Under the pieces are notes generated by a model that was not told the origin of the DNA, did not search any database, and worked only from the letters and a program-made list of their open reading frames with translations. Both the position numbers and the translations under genes were made by a program. DNA of 64,000 nucleotides from Acanthosepion esculentum (taxonomy: Eukaryota; Mollusca; Cephalopoda; Sepiida; Sepiidae). The stretch is from assembly GCA_964036315.1 (NCBI GenBank), contig OZ038496.1, positions 18,842,185 to 18,906,184 on the forward strand, given 5' to 3'. Positions 52,735 through 63,609 of this stretch are shown here, piece after piece (within the stretch, counting starts at the first letter, position 1; each line of letters starts with the position of its first letter).

Positions 52735-53214
52735 TTCTTATCTATCTATCTATCTATCTATCTCAGTCTTTTCTTATCTATCTATCTATCTATCTCAGTC
52801 TTTTCTTATCTATCTATCTATCTATCTCAGTCTTTTCTTATCTATCTATCTATCTCAGTCTTTTCTTATCTATCTATCTCAGTCTTTTCTTATCTATCTA
52901 TCTCAGTCTTTTCTTATCTATCTATCTCAGTCTTTTCTTATCTATCTATCTCAGTCTTTTCTTATCTATCTATCTCAGTCTTTTCTTATCTATCTATCTC
53001 AGTCTTTTCTTATCTATCTATCTCAGTCTTTTCTTATCTATCTATCTCAGTCTTTTCTTATCTATCTATCTCAGTCTTTTCTTATCTATCTATCTCAGTC
53101 TTTTCTTATCTATCTATCTCAGTCTTTTCTTATCTATCTATCTCAGTCTTTTCTTATCTATCTATCTCAGTCTTTTCTTATCTATCTATCTCAGTCTTTT
53201 CTTATCTATCTATA
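52735..53214 (+). repeat. 24-bp minisatellite (TCAGTCTTTTCT + (TATC)3), about 19 units
   Basis: A TATC microsatellite is periodically interrupted by TCAGTCTTTTCT. After four longer leading units the period is exactly 24 bp, so two + frames stay open with an 8-residue period (LSQSFLIY and LFLSIYLS). The leading units have five, four, four and three TATC repeats, showing a length gradient. Confidence 0.95.
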
Positions 53215-53468
53215 TATCTCTTCATATCTCTCTATCTATATCAGTCTGTTCATATCACTCTACCTATCTATCTTACAGCCATAAGACATTAAAACACCAG
53301 TTCTCATAATGTTGTAGCCTACCTACAGACAATAATGGGTATGTCTCCATTCACATAAATACAGTAGTAAATACTGCATGTGGGTCTGCAGTTAGATTCA
53401 TTGTGGAATTCACTTGATTCATTTCTAGCACTTGATTACTTCTTCTCATGCCGCTGGCAAACCTTATA

Positions 53469-54726
53469 CAGGGGTTGGACAAAATAATTGGAACAGGTGC
53501 AAATTCCACTCCTATATTTCAAAGGCGTATTATATTAAGAACTATAACTAAAACTTCATAATTGCAGGTTATATCTATTGTAAATACATTTATTTATCTA
53601 ATTTACTGTTTTTTGGCTTAATTATTTTTAGAATTTAGTAAAATTTAAGCTAAATGTGTGACCTCTCTGAGTTCGAAAATGGGCAAATTGTTGGAGCTCG
53701 CGTGGCAGGAACCTTGATCACTAAGGTTGCTAAACTGTTTGGTTTTTCAAGAGCTACCATATCAAGAATTATGATGTAATTCAAGAAACAGGGTAAAACC
53801 TCTGGCAAGCATAGCAATTCAGGCCGGACTTGCAAACTTACTGACAGGAACCAACGTGCATTGAAACGCAATGTGGCAAAACATCATCAGACTACTGCAG
53901 CCAAAGTGACTGCTGAGTTGAATAATCATCTGAATAGTCCAGTTTCTACTAAAACTGTTCGTCATGAGCTCCATAAGGCTGGATATCATGGAAGAGTCGC
54001 CATAAGAAAACCTCTTCTCTTCACTCGCAGCATTCAGAAGTGGTTGAAGTGGTGCAGAGATCACAATGCCTGGTCTGCAGGCCAAGGGAAGCAAGTCATA
54101 TTCTCAGAAAAGTCCAGTCTTTCGCTATTCCCAACTTCAGGGCGAGTTTATGTGTGGAGGCAGCCCAAAGAAGCTTATAACCCTGACTGCCTTCTTTCAA
54201 CAGTGAAGCATCGTGGTGGATTAGTATTAGTTTGGGCCGCTGTATGATGGAAATGTCTTGGTCCATTAGTTACACTACGTGGTAGAATCAACAGCAAAGA
54301 TTACCTGAACATTTTGGGTGATCATGTTCATCCAATGGCCCAGACTTTATCCCCTGATGGTGACTGCATCTTCCAAGACGATAATGCTCCAATACATACC
54401 GCTTGAGTGGTTAAGAATTGGTATGAAGAGCATGAAAGTGAGCTAGAACCTATAGAGTGGCCTCCCCAATCTCCAGATATCAATATTATTGAACATTTGT
54501 GGTGCATTTTAGAGCAACAAGTTAGGAGCCACTATCCTCCACCGTCGTGTCTTAAAGAGCTGGAGCAGGTGTTAATGAAAGAATGGCTGACAATTCCTCT
54601 GGATGAAGTCAGGAAGCTGTATGATTCCATTCCTAGACGTATGTGAGGCTAAAGAAGGACCAACTCCATATTAAATAAATTTTCTTTGAATTTAACAAGT
54701 GTTTCAATTATTTTGTCCAACCCCTG
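53469..54726 (+). mobile_element. Tc1-type (DD36E) element, copy 2
   Basis: 1258 bp with CAGGGGTTGGACAAAATAAT inverted termini and TA on both sides (53467-53468, 54727-54728). Same family as 23194-24452. It is inserted in R1 copy C. Confidence 0.95.
53655..54646 (+). pseudogene. Tc1-type transposase, copy 2 (three nonsense codons)
   Basis: Starts MCDLSEFENGQIVGARVAG at 53655. A TAA interrupts the first DNA-binding domain after RIMM. The second domain (KTVRHELHKAGYHGR) is intact. The first catalytic position reads IFSEKSS, so the Asp present in copy 1 is Glu here. TGA follows VLVWAAV. The part FQDDNAPIHTA keeps the second Asp, then TGA, then VVKNWYEEHE to INIIEHLW with the catalytic Glu. It ends at TGA after PRRM. 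No frameshift. It is inactive. The two TGA codons are at the same places as in copy 1. Confidence 0.9.
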
Positions 54727-54904
54727 TATATGTTGCTTTTGTCCTAAGTATTTTCATTCATTACCAAACTTCATGTGATTATTGTATTCAGCAACCTTCC
54801 CTAGGTTACAACACATAAAATCAATAAATTTAAGCAACAATGAGCCTGGTCAGTATCTAAGATGGATGACCACTTGGGAATACCAGGTGCTGTAATCTTG
54901 GACC

Positions 54905-55062
54905 TGTGGGTGGTGTAATGGTTGATAATGGCCTGGTATTGGAACTGAGCTCTCTGAGTTCCAATTCCTGTTGGGTTCATCATATTCACTTATGTGCAAA
55001 TACCCTTGGGAAAGTCATGAATCCACATCTTCTCCCACCAGCTATGGGTTAATTCATTTGAT
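54905..55062 (+). mobile_element. SINE S1, 5' half
   Basis: GGTGTAATGGTTGATAATGG, GAGTTCCAATTCCTG, CATATTCACTTATGTGCAAA, then CAGCTATGGGTTAA. It is truncated after the S1 mid-body. Confidence 0.7.
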
Positions 55063-55560
55063 TTCATTTTTTTTTCATTTGAGTAAATCATTTTCTCCAA
55101 AAACACTTTTACACTCCAAAGTTTTTTATGCCCTTAAATATCCTGCAAAAGGTTGATAAGCTGTAAAAAACTAATCAGTCAGTCAATCAGTGTTCCTATC
55201 CATCCCTCAAAAATAACTCTGAAAATCATGACACAGTTGTTTAGTTTATATTCTGATGGGTGATGGCTAACAAGCAAAATCTCTAAACCGCTATCTTTCT
55301 TATTGTTTTGAAATATCCTACATTGTATATACAATAGTATTGTTAGGAAAGGAGATATGTTGCATGATCCTGGACATAAATTTACCCTGGAAGATTCAGA
55401 AATTAGTACACTTTCAATACACTTCCACCATAATAAATTATTTTCTGTATTTTTTCTGTTGAAATTATGATGTGACTTATTACAATGAACTACTTTCAAA
55501 AGAGATTCTTTTTGTGTTCATAGAACTTTTTATTTAAATTTCTTCTTGTTTCACTTACGT
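55063..55560. other. No recognised gene
   Basis: A 106-codon minus-strand frame (55179-55499) has no recognisable domain or splice context. Confidence 0.35.
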
Positions 55561-55562
55561 AT

Positions 55563-55665
55563 TTCTTGGGTTCATTATATTCAGTTACATGTAAATATCC
55601 TTGGTAAAGTATGAATCCACCTCTTCTGCCCCCAGAAATGGGTTAATTCCTTCTTCAGGTTTAAG
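55563..55665 (+). mobile_element. SINE S1 internal fragment
   Basis: GGGTTCATTATATTCAGTTA, CCTTGGTAAAGTATGAATCC and AGAAATGGGTTAATTC match the middle of S1. No head or tail. Confidence 0.6.
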
Positions 55666-55684
55666 ATTTTTATTTTATGTTAAT

Positions 55685-55710
55685 ATCTATCTATCTATCT
55701 ATCTATCTAT

Positions 55711-55767
<57 letters not shown>
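55685..55767. repeat. (TATC)n/(TA)n microsatellite
   Basis: TCTATCTATC then a TA tract directly before the ribozyme-like unit. Confidence 0.95.
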
Positions 55768-56110
<343 letters not shown>

Positions 56111-56189
56111 ATTTATTTTTATTCCAACATGTTTATTATTTCAAATGTTATTTTTAGTGTAAACCCATATTTGAGTAGCCCCATTTTTA

Positions 56190-56400
56190 AACAGCCAATG
56201 GGCACATTTTCTTTATTAAGTTTTCTCAAGTGCACAGGCTAGTAGACATAATATACACTGTTTAAAAACAGGAAATTTTTGAAAATCAAAGCTGACGAGA
56301 TGGCAAGTACCAGAAAGACAGTTCCACAAGCAAGAAGTGCAAGAAAAGAAACTGTTAACTTAAACCTTATGGTTACAAAGGTTAAACCTTTCCTCTCCTG
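56190..56400 (-). pseudogene. SINE-tail fragment and LINE family A fragment
   Basis: 56205-56235 (ACATTTTCTTTATTAAG then TTTCTCAA) matches the tail of the tRNA-Ser-like element at 5450. 56268-56370 reads on the minus strand as the LINE A SHTSxLWNSLPAS region (CTTTCTGGTACTTGCCATCT reversed). Both are short and decayed. Confidence 0.45.
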
Positions 56401-56588
56401 TTGAAAAGATGTGGATGGAAGTGAATCGGGTTTCAACATTAAATAATCCATAAGGGTATTGACATGTCATTAAACAAATAAACCAACTCAAACTCAAATC
56501 TGGTGTTTGGTCATTTTGAAAGTGGGTGAAGTGATTAAAATTTTCTTGACCAACACCAAAAAAAGAAATTACATAAGTAACTAGATAA

Positions 56589-57095
56589 TTGGATAAAGTT
56601 TCTGTCTATATTTCTGAGATGAGTTATTATGTACACTATTTACATTATTCAGACTATTGTCCTCAGATTATTTGTTGCCATATTTATCACAATGTTTCAG
56701 CCGTTGTGTGCTCCAGCCTTCTTCAGGTGGTTTGAATGTCAAACTGAACCCTTTATTTCACTCACTGGAGTAGACTTAAGGACACATGGCACAGTGGATA
56801 AAGGTGTTAGTTAGATCCAGTGACAGGACCTAAAGATTTGTGAGTTCAATACCAGGTTAAGGCAGTGGAGAACTTGGAAAGGTGAATTAACAGGAGATAA
56901 CTGATAACTGACATCCATTAGACATGGCACATGGAACTAGAACAGTCTACCTTAGCGAGCAAAGTAAAGGGTTCAGTTCGACATTCCAACCACCTGAAGA
57001 ATGCCGGAGTGTACAATAGTCAAAATGTTGTGATAAATATGGCAACAAAGATGAGGACAGTAGTCTGAATAATGTAAATAGTGTTGGATAAAGTT
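56589..57095 (+). mobile_element. Complete family F fold-back element, 483 bp, with 12-bp TSD
   Basis: TTGGATAAAGTT at 56589-56600 and 57084-57095 flanks the element 56601-57083. Arms 56601-56775 and about 56937-57083 are inverted copies. The left arm is TCTGTCTATATTTCTGAGAT to CTTCAGGTGG to AACCCTTTATTTCACTCAC. The right arm starts with the reverse of the last block and ends AGTCTGAATAATGTAAATAG. Minus-strand core 56694-56726 is CTGAAGA, A, GGCTGGAGC, ACAACGGCT, GAAAC. Plus-strand core near 56995 is decayed. The centre has no coding potential. Confidence 0.8.
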
Positions 57096-57105
57096 CTTTG
57101 ATCAT

Positions 57106-57640
57106 TTTTTTTTGTCATTTCACCACAAACAAGGCAATAAACCCATTGTCACAAGAGTTACTGATAATATAAGAAAATGAAAACGTTACTGACAAGAGAG
57201 AACAATCACTGAGCAGGAATTAAGAAGGCAGAAGATAACAATTGACATTGTGTTTAAACTTTTGAGAATCACTGACTGGGAAGCAATAAGCCAGGAACAA
57301 ATTCCTCAATGGAGAAGTGTGATAGAAGAAACTATTAGCATAGAACTTACGGTTCAAGTTTAAAATGATGAGACTTTATCACCAATCTAGTACTGTGCTT
57401 AAATTCATAAAGTCTAGGTAACATTGAAGAACAAGAGAGGACAATAAAAGAACAAGAATTAAGAAGACAGAAAATAATGGTTGGCATTACATTTACATTT
57501 TTGAAGATCAAAGTTGACTGGGAAGCGAGAGGCCGGAAATTTCACAACTGAGAAGTGCAAGAGAAGAAACTGTTAGCATAGAACTTACGGTTACATCTAG
57601 CCATTTGAAGTGTAAAGTGATGAGGCCTTGCTCATAGATT
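57106..57640 (-). pseudogene. LINE family A 3' end with internal tandem duplication, minus strand
   Basis: The left edge is the reversed tail (GTCATTTCACCACAAACAAG). The segment AGGAATTAAGAAGGCAGAAG to AACTTACGGTT appears twice (about 57191-57425 and 57428-57640), offset about 237 bp. The frame is broken. Confidence 0.65.
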
Positions 57641-57718
57641 ATTTTTCTTTAATGATGAACAATTAATGCATTGTATGCTTCATATTTTTCTCATTTCTAT
57701 TTCTATTTTATTTTTCAG

Positions 57719-57781
57719 GTAAATATATTTTCCCATTGTTTATTTTCACCTGGTTCTGATGTTTTTGAACTGCAGTGTCAG
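57719..57781 (+). CDS. Candidate 63-bp internal coding exon
   Basis: Preceded by a pyrimidine tract and TTTATTTTTCAG (to 57718), followed by GTAAGA (57782). It is exactly 21 codons and open only in the frame starting at its first base: VNIFSHCLFSPGSDVFELQ then CQ. The other two frames contain stops. Good splice edges, a length divisible by three and one open frame make it the best host-exon candidate in the window. No family is recognised. Confidence 0.35.
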
Positions 57782-57929
57782 GTAAGAAAATAGTTAAACA
57801 TTTTTCATCTTGCTTTCAAAATCTCCTTCTCATGTATTTTCTTTCAAATGAAAAGCTATAACTACTTCTGAAATCTGATGTATCTTGAACATTTCCCTAA
57901 TCTTTGCTGTCATATTCCAGCGTATCTTA

Positions 57930-58155
57930 AATCAGTTGGCATTATTACTAGCATGTCTTGGACTACCATAGACTTATAAATATGTAAGATAGATTCTGGC
58001 AAGAAAAATTGTCTAGCATGTCACAGGGAACCAACTTTCTGAGCAGCAGACCTAGCAATTGATTCAAAATAATCTTTCCACATGATGTCAGCAGAAAACA
58101 TTAGTTCAAGAAGGCACAATCAGTCATTCTCCTGGAGGTTAGCATCAGCCATGTA
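57930..58155 (-). pseudogene. LINE family A, reverse-transcriptase-proximal fragment
   Basis: The minus strand matches 14812-15000 in order: ATGGCTGATGCTAACCTCCA, then GACATCATGTGGAAAGATTA, then TCAATTGCTAGGTCTGCTGC, then ATCTTACATATTTATAAGTC. The frame is broken. It ends where the 3' side would continue. Confidence 0.65.
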
Positions 58156-58159
58156 GTAG

Positions 58160-58500
58160 TGAGAGAAAATAAAATAAAACTGTCGACTTAAAGCATCAAC
58201 AAACGTCTGCAACAGATTTCTTCTGTCTCTCGACCGCAACACTTGTAGCCAAATCACAGTTCAAACGAGTTTGTCGTAACAGTCCAACAAGAAAAGTAGA
58301 AACGACAAAATTGGGTTACACGTCCAACCTTAACTTCTCACTAGCAAAAACGCGTGTTCCTCCCATTAGCTCAGAAAATATTCTGCTTTTATCAGCAAAA
58401 AACAACGGCTTCTGTTCACCAAGAGATTTTTTCTGATTGGTCATGCCATTCAGAGGAGGGAAGAAAATTATCATAGATTCTAGTCATTGAAGTAGATTTA
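58160..58500 (-). promoter_or_regulatory. Promoter-like block upstream of a LINE A fragment
   Basis: On the minus strand GACCAATCAG (a CCAAT box) is followed about 55 bp later by a TATA-like GATAAAAGC. CpGs are more frequent than in the surroundings (ACACGCG, TTACGACAAAC). It could be a decayed LTR or a host promoter. No element boundaries were found. Confidence 0.3.
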
Positions 58501-59067
58501 TGCTAACTACTTTTTGATAATTTTTCTTCGGCAGATCGCACACAAAACACAAATTTTTTTCCGAGGTAACTGATTATCTCTTTCACTACAGGAAGGTAAA
58601 AATAGCTTCTCTCAGACCAGGTAAGACATTCCTGATAAGCTTGTGTCAAGGATATTCAACTAGCCAGGCTGCCAATCTAAATCACTTATATACAGACAAA
58701 CATAAATGACTTATTTTCTCTTTAGGAATAGCTGTATTAAAGACAAGATGCTTGATGAAAAAAAAAAAATATAATAATAAAAATGTTCCAAAGGTTGAAG
58801 TTGTTGTTGTAACAGCAATGAAGGGTGTGACCATGATTTAAGGCTAATTTACAAGCAAGACATAAATTCTTGTAGCTTTTCAGTACAACTCAAAACATTC
58901 AAAGAAAATCACATTTATTTTTTTTTTCAGAGAGGAGAAAGAAATATTTAGTTTCTTTGGCTAGCATAACATTTAAAAGAATAATACTCTCATCTGTAAA
59001 AAAAACTGTCAGGGTGTGTTTTGGTTATTGGAAGAGGAATTTTCTTTACATATTAGTATATGTTGCC

Positions 59068-59070
<3 letters not shown>
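58501..59070. other. Unassigned; exon-like splice edges
   Basis: 58592-58620 (29 bp) lies between TTTCACTACAG and GTAAGA. TTTTTTTTTTCAG ends at 58930. These are on the same strand as the candidate exon at 57719, but no frame links them convincingly. Confidence 0.25.

Positions 59071-59111
<41 letters not shown>
59071..59111. repeat. (TA)n microsatellite
   Basis: An uninterrupted TA tract. Confidence 0.95.
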
Positions 59112-59115
<4 letters not shown>

Positions 59116-59529
59116 GTAATATAGTAATTTAGTGTTGTTTTAGTAATATTTTAGTAATGGCTCATTATTCAACCCCCACATTTACCATTTTCAGTTCCAC
59201 TGTTTTGATTATTGTTGTTGCAACAAATCTTTCTGAAGAAGTGTTGGATGAAAAAGGTTCCTTTTAAAAGAATGTGTTTCGTCATTTTCAAAGAGTGACT
59301 ATTACTGCTGCTGATGCAAGACTCTTTGTTAAGACGAATCAAGTTGTCCAGTCACTGGTGTGTTTATCTAAAAATAAATGTGTCTAAATTCACCTTCATC
59401 CCTGCTGTGCACCAATGGCTTAGGGGTAGAATCTCTGACTGATACTAAATCATTAGGTTTAGATCCTGGCTTGAGGCAATCGGATGTCTAACTACACTGA
59501 TGACCTGCAAAATAGTCTGTCTGTGGATG

Positions 59530-59578
<49 letters not shown>

Positions 59579-60570
59579 CTCCATGTAATATTTAAGGCTC
59601 CATGTAATAATTTATTTCACCATAGCCCTTTTAAAGGACGTAAGATCATCAGACTGCACTTCCAAAAGATGAAACAAAAAATGAAAAATGAAATGAACAT
59701 TTACACTTTTGACGGGTAGTATTAAGTTTATGTAATTTAACAGAGAGGGTAATGAGGGGTGGTGTGAGAGACATGACCGAGTTTAGAGAGGGTTTATTTT
59801 AATATTTCTATCTATCATACTTAGCATTAGGGGAGGAGGCACCAGACATTGACCTATTTAATCGGTTAACTTAACGGAAGAGAGATATTGAAAGGGAAGG
59901 GGGAGAAGAGAGAAAAAAAGAAAAAGAAAGAAGGGAGAAGCAAAGAGAAAGAGGCTGTCACCAGGCTTTACTCATAGACAGGAGGGGTGGTGATTTTTAA
60001 ATATACTATTTAACTCATATTAAATCCCTAAATTATTTGTAAAAGAGTTAAAAATTTAAATTGCTAACATCAAATTAATTTCTTCGGTGATTTTAAAAAA
60101 TTAAATTACTATCAAACATTAAAATCTTTCTTTACATAAATTGCTAAAAATCAGGGATAGAGTATGTGTAAATATAAGAGTGGATGCTGAGGTCAACACA
60201 AGTACAGTCTGTTTCATACTTAAATGTAATCTTCAGGCCATGTGTGCTGTGTGGTTACTTAACTATTTATATATGCCAGTCAATAGGGCATTAGTGCTAG
60301 CAAATTCAGGTATTTCCTGTTTATTGTATTATCATAACCGGTACTGGATATATAGTAACAGTAATATTTCAAATTATTCTAAAGGTTTTTTGAGTCAAAA
60401 TAAGTCATAATGTGGTTTTTTGTAAGTATTGTATAGTGTTGTTTGTTAGCTTCTAACTTATTCTTTATTACTAATTAATTTCAGCATCTTGTATTTATTC
60501 ATTAATCATTTGTTGTTGATTATTAATAAACTTATTTAGTTGTGGTTATGCATGCTTTAATAGTTTGTGT
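59112..60570. other. Unassigned; TA tract, short direct repeat and purine-rich patch
   Basis: TA tract at 59532-59574, then AAGGCTCCATGTAAT twice (59575-59608). A GA-rich patch spans 59875-59955. No gene is supported. Confidence 0.4.
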
Positions 60571-61097
60571 TGTATTCTGTGCTAATAGGAATATATACTT
60601 GAAAACAAGGTGGATAAAATAAGTGAAGGTTTATTGTAATTAACCAGCACAATAAGAATAAAGGTAACAGTTATGCACAAGGTCATCACAAGTCAATCCA
60701 GTAGTGAGTGCTACTATTGGAAGGTCGGTAGTTCTCGCATAAGTCTGTGTTGTACTCAACAGATCCCAGCTAGTATATTTAGCTACCCCTACATGAGGGT
60801 TACATGTGGCACAAGACCGGGTTTAACATGGGTTTTCCAAGCCTGTAGACTCGGCCAAAAATATTCCCTATTTGAACCCATAAAAAACGGGTTCAAGGAC
60901 AGTCTACCTCCCCGAATGAGACTCTAACCTTCGGCGGAGCCTCATCCAGGTTCCTCTCTGCCTTCAGGCAGAGATTTCGACTGAATAGCTGGAACAGCTC
61001 GCAGCTAGTCTGTATAATTCATTGACTTACAGGTACATATAGATAGTTACTACCTATAGTGTAGTCACTCATGGGGGTGACAGGTTATTCCATTACA
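60571..61097 (-). mobile_element. LTR-like block (527 bp), probably a solo LTR
   Basis: Read on the minus strand it starts TGTAATGGAATAACCTG and ends AGCACAGAATACA. It has an AATAAA signal about 80 bp before the end (ACAATAAACCTTCACTT). Flanks are TGTGT and TCTGT, a possible 5-bp duplication with one mismatch. It is GC-richer than the neighbourhood. Internal hairpins CTCTGCCT/AGGCAGAG and TTGAACCC/GGGTTCAA are present. No internal domain follows. Alternatives are a structured non-coding RNA or another class of repeat. Confidence 0.4.
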
Positions 61098-62185
61098 TCT
61101 GTTTGTTAATTTGTTTATTATTTATTTACTTAATTTGTTAATTAATTAAAACATAATTTGTTTTCTTTTTTTTCTTTTGGTTGTTGGTTATCTTATTTGT
61201 TTAATTTAAATATATTGTCTTTGTTTAAAGTAAATGCTGCCTAACCAATAAACATTACAAGGGTGCCTTCCCCGAATATATGATATGGAACCACCCCACT
61301 ACTCTACTAAAACTCAATTTTCATAAAGTAGTATATAAAATACAAATTTTATTCTAGCCTAATAATGTACAATAATGGATTATATGCAATACAGGGGAAC
61401 AGTTCAACTAGAAAAATTGAAAATAAATACAATGTATTTAAATACATATTAGAGACATTTCATATTAGATTATTCCATCTTCAATAAAACACTGGCTTGC
61501 GGTAATTTTTAACATCAACCTTAGATTTTTCTTGTTAAAATGAAATTTTAACATATTCAACATTATGGATAAAAAATAGCAAATTTCTTCTTGTGTTTTT
61601 TCAAGACTTAGCAACGAGCAAAACAAAGTCATGGATTTGGCCGAAAATAAAAAAGAGCCCAGAATGATATCAAAATCCATAAAAATTTTATCCTTTAATA
61701 GTCAAGCTGTGTTTAGTTTAATTTGTAATGTATATAAATTTAGGTAGAAAAGAACAAGTGTTAATAAGTTAGAAAGGGTCACAAAACACTGCCCAAGGCC
61801 CCCAATCAGTCTAAAGACACAAGTCAGTTAGGGGGTTTGGGGCTAGTACATGCTGGGCCTGATCATTATACAATCATCATGCAATCCGCCATGTGCAGTT
61901 CTTGGGAAGACGCCTTCTGGGTGAAATAAGCCTTCTTACCAAAGGAATATATAGAGAATGAGGATGCTTCAACCTAATGGACATAGCAAGGTGGATCTTG
62001 GCTGTAAAGGTTTCAGCTGGTGGCACTAGAGATGGAAGCTTGCTGGTAGCAGTGATAAGCTTGCAACATTGCATTGGTGGACATTGTAGGGTGGAAATAT
62101 GTTATTGCTCACAAAGCAGTCCAAAGGGTCTGTCAAGGTGGGAAAATGAAGATTGGACAGCTCTAATTTTTTTTGCCAGACCAGA
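61098..62185. other. Unassigned sequence
   Basis: 61877-62180 is less AT-rich and open in two opposed frames (65 and 78 codons), but I recognise no domain, splice site or repeat partner. Confidence 0.35.
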
Positions 62186-62503
62186 TATGGCAACACAATG
62201 GAGTAACGGATAGCAGCTCAGATTGAGGAATCAGAGAGCCGAGTTCAAATTCCAGTCAAATCCATTACATTCACTTACGTGCTAATACCCTTGGGAAAGG
62301 TATGTAATCTTCTTCTTCTCCCCCCAGCTATCGGTAAATAGCAGGACAGACTGGGTTCTATAGCCTTGGATGGCAACTGGTCTACCGCAGAAAGAAATGG
62401 CGACCTACTGTGGGAAAAAATCTGCCTCGTCAGTCATGTATCGAAAGATGCATGATTGCTTAAGCGTGTATCATGGTTGGCACATAACTGACTGACTGAT
62501 ATT
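62186..62503 (+). mobile_element. SINE S1, full-length copy
   Basis: Head ATGGAGTAACGGATAGCAGC, B box GAGTTCAAATTCC, then CCATTACATTCACTTACGTG, GGGTTCTATAGCCTTGGATG, CGTCAGTCATGTATCGAAAG, and the tail TAACTGACTGACTGA. Confidence 0.85.
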
Positions 62504-62647
62504 TGGTCTGATCTGATTTTTGTAAAGATGAAGCTTGATAGAAGTTGTTGTTAATATGTCTTCCTCTTCCAGCTTCTTATGTCTAAATCGTAACGCTTTA
62601 TGAATTGTCATAAGTTTTCCAAGTTTCTCAGTTCCTATTCAGTTTTT

Positions 62648-62838
62648 ATACAAGTAGCTTAATGGTTAGCAGCTCAGAACAAGGAATCAATCTGCTGAGT
62701 TCAAATTCCAGTTTTTTTACCTTCATTTTTGCATAAATACTCTTTGGAAAAGTATGAATCCATCTCTTTTCACTCCAGCTATGGGTTAAATAGAGCAAAC
62801 TGGGCTCTCTAGCCATGATTGACAACCAGTCTAGGAGA
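62648..62838 (+). mobile_element. SINE S1, 5' half, second tandem-like copy
   Basis: GTAGCTTAATGGTTAGCAGC, GAGTTCAAATTCCAG, CTTTGGAAAAGTATGAATCC, CAGCTATGGGTTAAATAG, GACAACCAGTCTAG. It stops mid-body, where a relic CAACCACCTGAAG follows. Confidence 0.7.
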
Positions 62839-63609
62839 AGGACAGCTCTGAATTCAACACTCAACCACCTGAAGTTATATAAAGATATAGATTGTCTGTG
62901 AAGCAAATAGATGATAAATTTCGACAGCTATTTATTGATCTCACTGGAGAGCTATTATCTAGAATACTACTGACAGCCACTAGCAATTGGCCCGAGGAAA
63001 TGTCTATCCAGTTTAAGAAGTGCTTTCAGTATATCAGTTTCTACATTTATTCTATTAAGTCTTATTTATAGAATCTTCCTTGTTTTTCTGAGGTGTTCTT
63101 TTATCCCTTCATTTAGCTTAATTTAACTTACCTTATTATGGTTAATATACAAAATGAAACTTCTTCTTATGTAATTAGATTGTGATACGTTGTTTAATGT
63201 CACTTTTAGAAACTTTAACTGCAAAACACTACCAAAAAGTTCAAGAAATTTGACAATGAAAAATTATTCTAGTTGTGACCATCTCCTTCAAAGGAATGCA
63301 TGAACACTAGTTGGCTGTTCTTACACTGTGTGAAGGTTACTGCTCACAAAGGGTTGCAGCAAATGTCTGTACTATATTTGCCTATTTTGCAAACTGTTCA
63401 AATCAATAAAATTTTGGTAACACTTTGAAATTAAAATTAAATTTGGAAAAGAATATCAAGTGGCATCCATATTGGTGGAAAGTAGAAGAACTTTCTATGG
63501 TTTTTGTTTGGAGTCAAGCAGAGTAAAATTAATTTGCAAAACGGTGTCAACTAAAAAAACGAAAATATTGGTATTATGGTTTTGGATATAATATAAACAC
63601 ATTCAGTCA
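62839..63609. other. No recognised gene
   Basis: AT-rich and unassigned. Confidence 0.35.

Larger units (their letters stand above)
53308..54815 (+). repeat. Dispersed repeat R1, copy C, split by Tc1 copy 2
   Basis: R1 left part 53308-53468 (CTACAGACAATAATGGGTAT to GGCAAACCTTATA) and right part 54727-54815 (TATGTTGCTTTTGTCC to AGGTTACAACA). Removing the Tc1 element and one TA restores the order seen in copies A and B. Confidence 0.85.

Noticed and set aside
52694..53309. Plus-strand open frames of 196-203 codons
   Set aside because: They arise from the 24-bp minisatellite; an 8-residue periodicity, not a protein.
55179..55499. 106-codon minus-strand frame
   Set aside because: Not repetitive, but no recognisable domain, no splice context, and a composition that matches background.
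60141..60410. 89-codon plus-strand frame
   Set aside because: Start context and composition are unremarkable and no similarity was recognised.
61877..62213. Two opposed open frames (65 and 78 codons)
   Set aside because: Opposed frames in a less AT-rich stretch; no domain or splice sites. Kept only as an unassigned region.
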